Part shown: piece after piece, positions 32,412 through 43,689 of the stretch
How the letters are laid out: every line of letters starts with the position of its first letter
Numbering within the stretch: the first letter of the stretch is position 1
Source: Termitomyces sp. T153
Taxonomy: Eukaryota; Basidiomycota; Agaricomycetes; Agaricales; Lyophyllaceae
Length of the DNA stretch: 64,000 nt
Direction: 5' to 3'
NCBI GenBank assembly: GCA_018296165.2
Contig: JACKQL020000008.1
Coordinates: 1,054,001 to 1,118,000, forward strand
The notes under the pieces: generated by a model
Seen by the model: only the letters and a program-made list of their open reading frames with translations
Database searches by the model: none
What the model was told of the DNA's origin: nothing
Program-made: the position numbers and the translations under genes

Positions 32412-35400
32412 CACCACCAGCAAGCCAAACAGTATAGAAATGGAGCCTGACACAGATGCAGAAATGAGAACAATGTCAGAAAACAAAGTAATAGTCATCA
32501 ACCAATTGGAAAACCTACAAAGGGAACTCAAACAATACTTGGACCACTATGTGTGGTACTCAAAAATGGAGGAACTGGCATACAAGATAGTGAGGAAGAT
32601 CCTCTCAGAACTTGTAGTGACATGTAATGGAGTCCCTGTTACTCCTCAGTATCAATACTCTGTATATCAATTTATTTACATTATTGCTAAGTAGCATCAC
32701 ATGATGCTACCTTTGAATACTGATATTGCAATTACATAAGGCAGCACCTTACTTCATACTTTGTAGACTAGACCAGTCAACTGGTTTTGACTCATGAGGT
32801 GTGAACTGTAAGCTGCATGACTCATAACAGAAACATTACATTTTTTGAAGTCAAACAAGTGTGTACTCATTTATAGAGCTAGAAGCCAAACTTCCAAGAA
32901 AAGAAGTTCACTGCCACAAATTATGATCAAAGCTTAAAATTTTGATGTACACCTTCCACAATGGGCACAGTGGCAACTATGGAAGGTCAGGTGTTTGGGC
33001 CTAGGTCTGAGCCAGGGTTTGATGGAACAGTGCAAACTGCTCCACATGAACCAGTGGATGTTGCCACATCACACCATGGCATGGGGAGAGAGAGTGGAGT
33101 GATGCCAGGAGGACTGCCAGCAGTTACTCCCATTTGACCATCCTTGGGTAGTTGGATGAGCTCCACAATGGAGAGCACTTGAGTGCCCTCTGCTCAAATG
33201 TACTTGACAATAGAGTTGGAGGGTGTAGCAGAGGCAGTGGGCAAGAGGAAGACTCCCTTGCATGTGCCTACTGCACTGCAAGTGAAAGGACTGAGATCCT
33301 TCCTAGAGGCTGCAGGAGGTCTTAGTGACTCCTCAATGGTGATTGCACCACTAAGAAGTGAGGAAGAAGCTCTTTACAGGACCTACAGCCCTGTTTGCTT
33401 GTAAGCAGGATTGATGCTGGGCCTATGCACAGCAGGCCCCTCAGCATTCATTGAGACAATTCCAGAGGATGTCAGAGGCACCTCAGATACTAATAGTGAA
33501 GCAAACTCAGATGACATCCTCTATAGGAGAGTGTTGGTATTCTGGCGAGAGCAGGTTGAGGTCCCAAAGACTTCAACCCAGCAATGTCTAGCTGTGGGAG
33601 TAGCTAAACATATTGCAATCCAGCAGTCATTGGGTGAGGGAATTATTCCAACCAACTCTGTAAAGTTCATGGAACTTTATATGATTTTTTCAGTGCAGGA
33701 GGTAGCAGACTACCTCCAGCAGAAGAAAGTATGGGGATTGCAGGCATTGTCTAAGATGCCATTGCTATTTGTAGGTGGGGCTCCATTACCCCCACTGTCT
33801 CTGGTCAACAAAGTGTTGACTCTATTACAAGCACTGCAGCAGCTTAAAGAGATGCTGCATGATTACACAGCACAACAGGCTGCAGTAGACCATCAGCAAT
33901 GAGCTACAATGGGCACAATTGTGGCTTCTGATTTAGCTTCTACAGAAGCTGGGTTGGTGATTGCAATTGAGCAACTTGTGGTGCATAGGAGAACTGCTGG
34001 GTCAACATGTAGGGAATTGACCTGGGAAGGCAGAATTGTGTTGTAGTGATTCTGCAATGGTGATTTCAAGGACTTTGGGCAGTCCTACATAGATGATCAA
34101 GAGGTGGTGTTCCAGGGGAATACCACCTATGATGCATGGCCTGAGGAATATGTTCCACTAGAATGTATCAGGCCCATAAAATGGGAAGAGTGAGATTCTT
34201 ACTTTCTCCTGGCAGACAAGCATGTTGGGACTATGAGTAGCCTGGCAGTGAGTCATCAGTTGACTAACCAGAGAGGGAATGCCTCCCTGAGGTTGGTCTG
34301 GCAACTAAGCACTGGGCAGAGTAGACCTCTGATGGGGATCACCTGAGGGTGACCCTGTGTCCACTCTGCCCTCAACACCTTGTCATGGACTGCCTAGGCC
34401 AGGTGGAGGTGGTGGGGGACCTAGAAGAGGACTGCCTTTTCCTGGTCAAGAACTATCACTGCCTCTAGGAGGAGGTCTGCCAGATCCAAGTGGACTAGGT
34501 AATAGTCCAGTGGATAAGGAGGATGACAAGGGCTGTAGAGCTGGTAAAAGGAGGACTACAGTCCTCCCAGAGAGATAGCCATGGCAGTTTACAATGCCAC
34601 CACAACATTGTGGACAATTCACCACTTCTGGAGTAGAGGAGGCCCACAAATATCACTGCCAGACAATGCATGATCATCTATGGGCAGTGATGGAGCAAAT
34701 GCTTGCTATTCAACCAGCAATTCTAGATGGACTCAAGCCTAGAAGGAGTGATCCATCAAAGATGATCACTCCATATGCTGGATCTGCCAAGTTCAGTGAA
34801 CTTGAAGACTGGCTAATGATCATCTGCATATTTTATGCAGTAGCCCAATATGGTGGAGATGGGTGCAAGTGCAAGAAAGTCCTGATTCTGATGGACTTCC
34901 TCACTATGGGTGCCTTGAAATGGTACCTGCAACATGTAATACATATCAACAGGGCCCAGACCCATTGGAGATTCAAGAGATTCAAGGACATGATCCTTGG
35001 ATTGTACAATCAATTTGTATAGCCCTCAACAATGCAGGATGCATGCAATGTGTTCTGTAATGTGGTGTATGCAGTCAAAGAGGGAGTGCAAGGATTTTAT
35101 GATGCCTTGCTTAACCATGCTTAAAACATGGTTATGCTCCCTAATGAATTCACTATTTGTGAGTGGTTTTCAGAGGGGATACCCTCTGACATGCTTGTGG
35201 CATTAATATGTGGTGGCAGGCTTGCTTCCAAAGTGAATACAGTCGAAGAGTTTGTCTCAGAGGTGAAGGCCTATAAGAATAGCATTAAAACTGCCACACA
35301 TTACTTAGAGTGCAGCATGAAGAATTGGTCAGGATGGCAGCTGTCATTAGCAGCAGCACAGTTTCCAAAGCTTGAGACCACCTTGGCTAAGTGAACAAAA

Positions 35401-36103
35401 GTGGCCAGACACCATGTCTGCCCACAACTGTCTAGGTTGGCAAAGAGGCCTGCTGTATGTGTGGCCTTGAGACTGATGCAACCATGAGTTGATCTGGGCC
35501 CAGGGCTTTCCTGACCTGTAGGTGCAGTATAGGCAGCAAGAAAACATCTTGCTGCAGGGAAAAACATGGTGGCCATAGCATCTGGCCAACTAGGCAAGGA
35601 TGCTGGGCAATCCACTGACTGTTACAAGTGTGAAAAGGTTGGGCATTTTGCCTGCAAATGCAGGGAGCAGGCTAAGCCAGCTCCTTAAGTATTTATGAAA
35701 GCAGCACATACTGCTGCTCCCTCAGATGTGGGGGATGCCAATGATGAGCAGGAGAAAGGGCCTGCTGAGGCCAATGAGGAGAATGCAACTGAATCTAAAG
35801 GAACTTAGGAGAATGATGAGGAGTACATTGAATTAGAAACATATGAGAATGAGTACTATACTCTGGGAAGTGATAGTGAGGGACTGTTTGCCCTTACAGA
35901 GGTCCCTGCTGCTGAGCATAAGAAGAAGGAACCTGGTAACAAGGTTTGCATGTGTAAAGTATAGATTATGGTGGCTAAAGACACTGTGGATCAACCAGTG
36001 CTGCCAGCATGAGACAAAGAGTGTCTTGTCACTTGGGTGGAGGTTAATAGCCACTGAGCATGGATGCTATAGGATTCTGGGAGTACAATCTCTAGAATCA
36101 CAC
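32412..36103 (+). mobile_element. Ty3-type retrotransposon E, gag part (outer element, interrupted)
   Basis: Plus-strand frames form a gag polyprotein. N-terminal pieces begin near 32959 and the capsid-like core is at 34594-35394 (ITPYAGSAKFSELEDWLMII, LTMGALKWYLQHVIHINRAQ). A CCHC zinc knuckle CYKCEKVGHFACKC is at about 35620-35661. Acidic linker text (NDEEYIELETYE-like) follows before the frame is cut at 36103 by element A. The protease continues on the other side at 47226. Stops break the frame repeatedly. No LTR for this element was found in the window. Confidence 0.75.
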
Positions 36104-37130
36104 TGTCAGGTTCTGCTGATGATAGGGGCTCAGCTACACTGGCAAATCCTTACTAGGCAGATGCAATGTCCTGCACTTATAACCTAGCACTCCAGAGGTG
36201 ATGTGGGGTGGAGGGGCTTGTGAGGGGAAGCTAAGGAAAGCAGTCTGAGCAAGTCTGGAGTGGTCTGGGGAAGTCTAAGACCAAGTATATTAATGTTGGG
36301 CTTGGGTGGGTGTCAGGAACAAGTTTGTAAGTGCATAAATGGATTGCAGAGTAGATGGAGGCTTTGCTAGAGATGGGGCAGAGCTGGAGTTTGATGGGGG
36401 ATCAGGTAAGACTTAATGGGTTTGGGGCCAAGCAAAGGGCGAGGTCTGGAGTTGTCATAAGAATGTTTGGGGTTTGTATCGCATGCGCAGAGTTTGTACT
36501 GACATCAGAGATGGAAAGAACTTAGGAAAACAAAGAAAATAGAGACAATTGAGACAAGACAGAGACAAGACAAGATGAGACAAACAAAAGAGATAGATTC
36601 AAGACTAGAAATAGAAATAGAAACAGAATGAAACACAAGACACAAGAAACTAGTAAATGCAATATCAAGACTAGAGTATGAGGAGCTACTCTATGACTTA
36701 TATACTGACTACTGGACAGCTCCAGAGAACAGCAGGCATGGCAGTGGGGCTTGATGGAGCTGCACAGAGTTGACAGGTATCAGGTACAATCAAGGAGCAG
36801 GCCACAGTGATATTCTGATGGGATCATTTGAGGACATGGGCCACTCTGAGGTTGTTGTGATACTCTGGAGCAGGTCAGAAAAACTAGAGTAGTGAGTTGG
36901 AAGTGTATAATGGAGTCAGAAACAGTGGGGGAGAGTTTCAGGGGCTCAGAGGAAGTGTTGATGGCTGCTAAGAAAGCATCAGAGTTGGTTAGGGGGCTGT
37001 TGGAGTTTGCTGGAGAAGTGTTGGAGTTACCCAGAGTGAGCATGGAGGGTGGGCAAGGGTTGGGGGAGTTTGGTGGGGCATTGAGAAGGACTGGGAACAA
37101 TGTCAGGAGTCTAAGGAGTGAGTCGTGACA
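36104..37130 (-). repeat. 3' LTR of element A
   Basis: Starts TGTCAGG and ends GTGACA. It is homologous to 46196-47220 and to the solo LTR at 25904-27049. Confidence 0.9.
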
Positions 37131-37342
37131 TTACCCCCCCTTCAGCATTGAGACCCTTGAGACACAGGGTGCAGTTTGGGGATTGGTGGGGCATGAGAAT
37201 TGACATTGAGTAATATTGATCAAACCACAGTAGGCAGCAGCAGTGTGGGGAATGAAGTTAAAGCATGGCCGCCATTTGTCAGGGGGTTCTTTTCAAGTCA
37301 TAAAAAGGGTCAACATACTCCAGAGTCCCCAAACTTTCCACA

Positions 37343-39004
37343 ATGTCTTCTTTTGCATACTTCCCAGCAGCATCCCCATCCCCCTCAGCACATTTCTTGA
37401 CCTCTTCCTCCAAGGACTCCAAAAGTCAGCAGAACCACAGACATGTCCAAGCAATGTATCATAGTTGTAAGTACTGTCCTTTGCTTATCATGGTTGGAGT
37501 GCTGATTAAGTCCCAGCAGAGTTATTAGTGGCAGTGGTGGGCCCCTCAGGGCTCTTGTTGGGGGAGGCTCCAGCACAGTCAGCAGTAAGAGCAGCCTCCA
37601 CCTTGCATTTCTAGCCTGGCATTGGCTTCAGGGTGGTCCATCCTGTCCCTACAGATTTGAGAGTTGCACAGGTAGATGTAATGCCAGAGCAGTTTGCAGA
37701 GGCCACAGGGTGGGCAAGGGGTCCTCCAACATTAGAGTGGTGTCAGGTGATGGCCCCAGTAAGTCATTGGCATGTCCTCTCCTTTTTGAGCTAACCTACT
37801 TCTCTAATGCATGTCTTGTACTTAGCAGGGGGAACAGTGCAAGTTTGAGGAGCCCATGCCAGGGGTGTGGCAGAACATGTCAGTGTGTCTCCTATGTCAC
37901 TCACAGCATGAGAAGTGCTCTATTACTCTGAGTTGGCATGCCACTTGCATTGTGGCAAAGCAGGGGTAGGACTGAGAGTGGGTTGTGGCACAGTTGGAGG
38001 AGGGCCAGAGGAGTAGAGTGTTGGAATGGGGTTCCAGGGTAGAGGGGGGAGTTGGCACAGGGTGGCCCCCAATGAAAGTCAGGCCCCTGTAAGGTGGATG
38101 GAGGGAGGGGGCCCTCACAGTGCATGATAAGAGTAAACAGAGGGTATTCTTCTCACTGGAGGCAGAGCCTAGTAAGCAGATGTGGGGAGAGCAGGCGATA
38201 GTGGGCCCCCCTGGGCCCCACAGTGTATTTCCTGACCTCTAAGGCCTTGGTTGAGCAGTCTGCAGGAGGGTCATGGTTGGCTGCTAAGGCTTTCTTGCGG
38301 TGGTGGGTGGAGGAGCTGGAACCATCATTGGCCACCTGTAAAGAGGAGGCTTGAAGGATGGGGGAGGAGAGGAATGGGTTCCAGAGGGAGCAAGATGCAG
38401 TATGGAGAGACAAGAACATAGCTGTGGGGACTGACATGAAACAACTATTGCAGCTTCAGGAGCTGCAAGCACATATGGGACTATTGGATACATGGGTGGA
38501 GGTGGCAGTGCAGTGGTCAGAGGGGTTGGAGGCATGGGGGATCCAGTGGGGACCCAGGGTAGGGATGCTCCAGGTGATGGTGGAGAGGGCACAGCAGCGG
38601 GACAAGTGGCTCACCAATGAGGCAGCCTTGGAGCAGCAGGGAGTGCTCCATGAGTATTTTCTTTCTCTGCTCCCCTTTTACTACTGAACTGACCTCACTT
38701 CCACAGACTGGGCTAGGGAGTACTGCATCCTCTTCAACAGAGCATTGGTGGCACTAGGGTCCATCCATAATGGGCTGGCAAGAATGCCTGGGGGCCTTCT
38801 GCCAGAATTGGGACAGGGGGTTATGCAGATAGGGCATTTGTTGGTGGGGCATCAGCAGATCCTAAAGCATGGTGGGAGGTGGCAACAGATGTGGGGGAAC
38901 TCCTCCTGGGACATCCTAATGTTCTAGCAACAGTAGTAGCACAACTGGAGGTGGACATAGTGGGGAGAATAGCAAAGGTAGAGTCAGAGGAGGAGGAGGA
39001 GTAG
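37343..39004 (+). pseudogene. Antisense accessory ORF of element A
   Basis: Between the chromodomain end of pol and the 3' LTR, coding-like sequence runs on the strand opposite to gag-pol. It starts at an ATG at 37343 (MSSFAYFPAASPSPSAHFL), continues with Gln/Glu-rich helical text at 38358-38687 (LLQLQELQAHMGLLDTWVEV, QRDKWLTNEAALEQQGVLHE) and ends EVDIVGRIAKVESEEEEE at 39004. A second copy at 62012-63055 shares the start context (actttNcaNaATGTCTTC), so the frame belongs to the family rather than to chance. Stops interrupt both copies. Function is unknown; the predicted ancestral protein has a Ser/Pro-rich N-terminus and a coiled-coil C-terminal half. Confidence 0.55.
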
Positions 39005-39289
39005 GGGGAACCTTCTGGGAGTTGTTTTCTTGTGGCCCATGCCTGTTTGTATTTTGGAACATTATGTAATCCTAGTAGCATATATAGAGGATTTTTTTCT
39101 AATGTCCTGGTCTGAATAATTGAACTCATTTCAGTTTTAAGTCAGGCAGTGGTAAGTAAAACATGTAGGGGTTACTTGCAGGAGTTGAATCCCTAGTAAA
39201 TCCAGAGGCGGAGGTTATGCCCACTGATGCCATCTGTGCTTGCTAGTCCCAGAGGTCCCAGAGCTTGGTAGAGTCTCATTGATAGAAGT

Positions 39290-39470
39290 TTTGGAGCTTG
39301 TCAGAGGCTCCATCAAGGTTTTTTTGGGGTTTCCAAGTGTCATTCTCAGGCCCATAGCCCTTCCAGTGGACTAAGTACTGGGGTTGGCTATGGACTATGC
39401 AGGAGTTAAGGATTTGGTTAACCTTGTAGTAGTATTTGTCCTCAACCTCAATGGGGAGTGGTCAGCTGGG
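39290..39470 (-). pseudogene. Element A chromodomain
   Basis: The minus strand reads YYYKVNQILNSCIVHSQPQY, then LVHWKGYGPENDTWKPQKNL. This is a complete chromodomain with its aromatic residues (Y, W, W). Such integrase-linked chromodomains steer insertion to modified chromatin. It lies in a frame different from the preceding integrase piece. Confidence 0.75.
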
Positions 39471-39629
39471 GCATTGCCTGGGGAAGGAGTCCAAAGTATG
39501 TTTTTTTGAGGAGATGGACATGGAATACTGGGTGGAGGCCCTTCAAGCCCAGAGGTAGGTTGAGTTTGTAGGCATGTATAGAGATCTTCCAGAGGACTTT
39601 GAAGGAACAAAAACATTTGTGATCAAGCT

Positions 39630-40602
39630 TCACAGAGGGCCTCCAGGTCTTGAGATTTTGTCAGTTGAGCCAGACCAAGATGCTGAGGGACCAGTTGGGG
39701 GTTGGTTCACATTGGGTATTGGCATGCTTGGAATAAGCTCAATTTGCAGTGTTGATTTTGTTCTGGAGGAACTAGTGAAGGGATTGGAAGTTCTCAGTGA
39801 CTTTGTGGGCAATGTGGGAAGGGATATCCTTGAGGAATAGCATGAGCTGGGGGTTGTAGCCCTTGTTGGTGTAGAATGGGGAAACTCTAGTGGCAGGGTG
39901 AGGCATATTGTTGTAGGTAAATTTGGCAAGAGGGAGTTTTGCATGCCAGTCATTCTGTAAATAGTTAATGTAGAGGTGGAGATACTGTTCCAATGTCTAG
40001 TTTACTCATTCTGTTTGTCTGTTGGTCTTCAAGTGATAGGTGGTGGAGAGATTGGTTTTGATTTTGAGTGCCTTGCATAGCAATTGCCAAAAGCAAGATA
40101 TGAATAGGGGTCTGTGGTTGAAGACAATGTTGTCTGGGAGTCCATGCTTGGAGAATACATGTTTGAGGAATAGTTTGGCAAACTCTGGAGCATTGTCAGT
40201 GGTGTGACAGGGAATGAAGAGGGCTTGCTTGGTGAGGCAGCAAACAATGACAAGAATTGCATTAAAACCTTTGGAGTTGGGGAGTTCAATGATATGATCC
40301 ATTGAAATTGAGGACTAGGGATGCTGGCCAACAGGGAGGGGTTTCAGTAACCTGTGAGGGCACTGGTGAGGTACCTTGGCTTGGAGGCAAGGTTTGCAGG
40401 CCCTTATGTATTGTGTGACATCCTTCTTCATTTCTGACCAAAAGTAAGTCTGGAAGATGAGCTGAAGAGTCTTACGTATTCTTGGGTGCTCCAGGAGCTT
40501 ATGGTTGTGGTGTTGCTGGAGTATGTCAAGGCAGATGGACTTGTGGTCTGGAGCATAAATTTGTCCATTCTGGAGCAGGAGGTAGTGGTCCAGAGACAGC
40601 AT
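39630..40602 (-). pseudogene. Element A integrase
   Basis: The H2C2 zinc-binding domain is at 40540-40370 (HNHKLLEHP, then CKPCLQAKVPHQ). The rve core follows, with MDHIIELPNSKGFNAILVIV, SKHGLPDNIVFNHRPLFISC and a TNRQTE segment. The second catalytic Asp of the usual SDRGxxF motif reads FNHRP here, so the active site is lost. The C-terminal region reaches THQATRVSPF-like text near 39860. Confidence 0.75.
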
Positions 40603-40773
40603 GAAGGGGTTTTTGGTGCTTGATTCATTGGCAGAGTTGTTGTGGGAGTCATGCTAAGTGAAGAAGGAGTCTGGGGGTGCATTTTTGATTTGATGGAGGA
40701 TTCCTTCTTCATTTAAAATCAGCATGGCATGTAGATGTTCAGGGGGGATTACTACTCAATGGTTGAACATGTT

Positions 40774-42039
40774 CTATTTGGCTTCAAATGACTTTTTTGG
40801 GTACACATTGGACCTCTGAGTGAGGGCATTGGGCTTTGCACTGAGTTGTCCAGGGCAGTAGTGGATGGTAAAGTCATACTCCAAAAGGGTTTTGGACCAT
40901 TGAGCTTGGCAGCAACTGAGTTGCTTTGTAGTCATGAAATATTGCAGATTGTTGTGGTTGGAGTAGGCTTGGATGTGGTGTGGGGATCCCTTGAGATAGG
41001 CCCACCACTGATGAAAAGCTTCAATGATCACAAGGAGTTCCTTCCTGTAGATGTCATAATTGAGCTCCACAGGGATTATCAAACAGGTGTAGAAGGTGAC
41101 AGAGCAGAGATCCTTGCCTCCAGAGTCTGACTGGGAGAGTATTCTGGTGATGGCATAGTCAGAGGTGTTGCATTTGAGTACGATTGGCAGGGAGGGGTCA
41201 AAATAGTTGAGGACTGGAGTGGAAGTGAAGGTTTTCTTTAGGAGGAGGAAGATGCTTTGGCACTTGCTGTCCCAATTCCAAGGGGTGTCCTTCTGCATGA
41301 GTTAGTTGAGGAGTTTGGTGATTCTGGAGTAGTTGTCAATGAATTAGTGGTAAAAGTTAGCAAACCCCAGAAACAACTGTACCTCCTTGATGTTCCATGG
41401 TGGGGACTAATTGAGTATAGGTTCAACCTTGGCAGGGTCTATGCACACACTATCAGAAGTGACAATGACCCCAAGGTATTCAACCTCTGTCATGTGAAAG
41501 GAACATTTTTTTGATTTGGTGTGAAGGTGATACTCCTGGGGTCATTCCAAGATGTGGCAGATGTGCTCCAGATGCTCTGCCAGCAAATTCAAGTAGATCA
41601 GGAGGTCATCCAGGTACACAATAACAAAAACATCATTCATATCATGGAAGATGTCAATCATGAAGTGCTGGAAAGTAGCAGGGGAGTTAGTCATTCTGAA
41701 GGGCATTATGAGGTGCTCAAAGAGGCCATAGTGGGTGCAAAAGACAGTCTTCTATTCATGTTCCAGAGCAATCCAGATATTGTTGTAGCCAGAGTGGAGG
41801 TCTATCTTTGTGTAGACCTTGGCACTGTAAAGATGGTCAATGAGGTCTCCAATCAGGGGGAGGGGATACCAGTTCTTTTTGTTGACTTTGTTGAGTCCCC
41901 AATAATCCACACAGAGTCAGAGCAATCCATTCTTCTTCTTTTTGTTGACTTTGTTGAGTCCCCAATAATCCACACAGAGTCAGAGCAATCCATTCTTCTT
42001 CTTGGTGAACAAGACCAGAGTGCTAGTGGCAGAGATTGA
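40774..42039 (-). pseudogene. Element A reverse transcriptase and RNase H
   Basis: The reverse transcriptase keeps the catalytic FVIVYLDDLLIY and NSPATFQHFM. RNase H at 41298-40774 shows VLKCNTSDYAITRILSQ (first Asp changed to Asn) and ELNYDIYRKELLVIIEAFH. In-frame TAG/TGA codons interrupt the chain. The [15 protein letters not shown] block is duplicated by a 63-bp tandem repeat (41875-42000). Confidence 0.8.
41875..42000. repeat. 63-bp tandem duplication in the reverse transcriptase
   Basis: Two apparently identical 63-bp units (41875-41937 and 41938-42000) add 21 codons in frame within reverse transcriptase motif 2 of element A. Confidence 0.9.
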
Positions 42040-42090
42040 TGGGCATATGAAACTCTTGCCAAGCATGTTGTCAAGGTACTCCTTCAGAGC

Positions 42091-43640
42091 CTAGAGCTTG
42101 ATCTCAGACATGTTGTAGATCTTGCCAAACAGGGGTGAGGTGCCTTCTTTGAGGTTGATCTTGTGATCATAGGAGCAGTGCAGGGGAAGTTCTTTGGCAC
42201 TCCCTTCAGAGAATATGTCAGCAAATTCATGATCCTCTGGGGGAACTACTTTGGATAGGATCTGTTTCTCCATTTTGCTCTCTGGCATGGTAATTTCTGC
42301 ACAGAGGTGCTCTTCAGGTAGGGCCAGCATGATTTGCAACTGGAAGGCAGGGGTGCCATCTTGTAAAAGGAATGCAAAGGGGATGGCACTGATGATCTTA
42401 ATGTCAAGGCTTCTGGAGTCAATGGGAGTGGACAATGGAGCAGTAGCAGTTGAGTCTGGAGTGGTGGCAGAGTTGGTCAGAGGAGTTGAGCATTGCTGGT
42501 TGGGGTACCGTGGGCCTTTGTATCAATTCCAAGGTATATTGGGAGGTGGCTATTGTGATTTGGTCAGGGGTGACTGAGGCAGAGTTGTGTTTTCTTTGCC
42601 ATTGAGGGTTGAGGGGCTCTGGGTTACTCCAGAAGTGCTGGCACCAGAGTCGGAGACATTGGAGTCCAAGATAGACTGGAGGTGGAGGGGGATGGTGGCT
42701 GCTAAACTTGCTTCAGGGCCAGGAAATTGCATGGTGAGGTTCTTTCAGTTGATGTCAGAGTTGATGTCTTGTAGCCACAGAAGTCCAAGCATGATCAGAG
42801 TTGATGGGGGTAGTTGGATGATGAGGAGCTAGGCCTGAAACTGCAGGTCATTGTTGAGGGTGAGGGTGTTGTCATGGTATTGAGTGATTCCTGTTGTGGT
42901 GGGGCTTCTGTTGAAGAGTTGGAGCTCAAGGGGTTTGTTGAGGTCATTGCATCAGAGGTTGAGTTGACTGCTGACAAAGGTACTGGAGGCACTGCTGTAG
43001 ATGAGGGCAGGGAGTACCTTGGGTGAGCCATTGAGTCAGACATTGATGACAAATAACCATGCAGACCTGGAGTGGAGCTGCAGAAGAGTCCAGGAGTAGT
43101 CAATTGTGGTCTTAGAGTTCTCAAAGGGGGGTGAGACATCAAAGAGTACCAGTCTGGAGTCAGTGGAGTTGTCCTGGTCAAGGCGGAGAGTGAGGCTGGG
43201 CTAGTCAATGCAGGAGTTGGTAGAGCAGAGCTATGAGAAGCCTAAGACAGTGGGGGCAAAGGGATGTAGTTTTGTGATGAGCAGCCAGAGTTCTTGTTGT
43301 CATCTGTTGGCAAAGATCATGGTCATTTCCAGGTGGTGTGTGATGTCTCTGGCAGGAGTGGGGTCACCATTGAAGAGCTTGAGGGGGATTGGAGTGAGGA
43401 GGCATCAGAGTTAGTGGGGAGCAAGCATTGCTAGTGATTTGTTGATGAAGTTATCCATGGCACCACTGTTGACTAGGATGGGGACAGGGCTGTTGGAGAA
43501 GGAGAGAATGGTGCAGAGGAGAAGGGTGGTGGAGGAGTGAGAGGGGAGGTGTGCTGGGAGGTTGTCTGGGGTGAGTACCATTGTGTGGAGAAGTGTGGCT
43601 GGGGCAGAGAAGACATCAGGGTTTGGTCTGTAGTCTAGTG
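42091..43640 (-). pseudogene. Element A protease and linker
   Basis: At about 43490 the minus strand reads LVNSGAMDNFINKSLA, equivalent to the retropepsin LVDSGATDNFI motif with the catalytic Asp replaced by Asn. Further down, EDHEFADIFSEGSAKELPLH is the usual connector between protease and reverse transcriptase. Several stops are present. Confidence 0.7.
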
Positions 43641-43689
43641 CATTTTTAAGACCTAAACCACTAACTTGTTTTCCATAAACTGGTAATTG

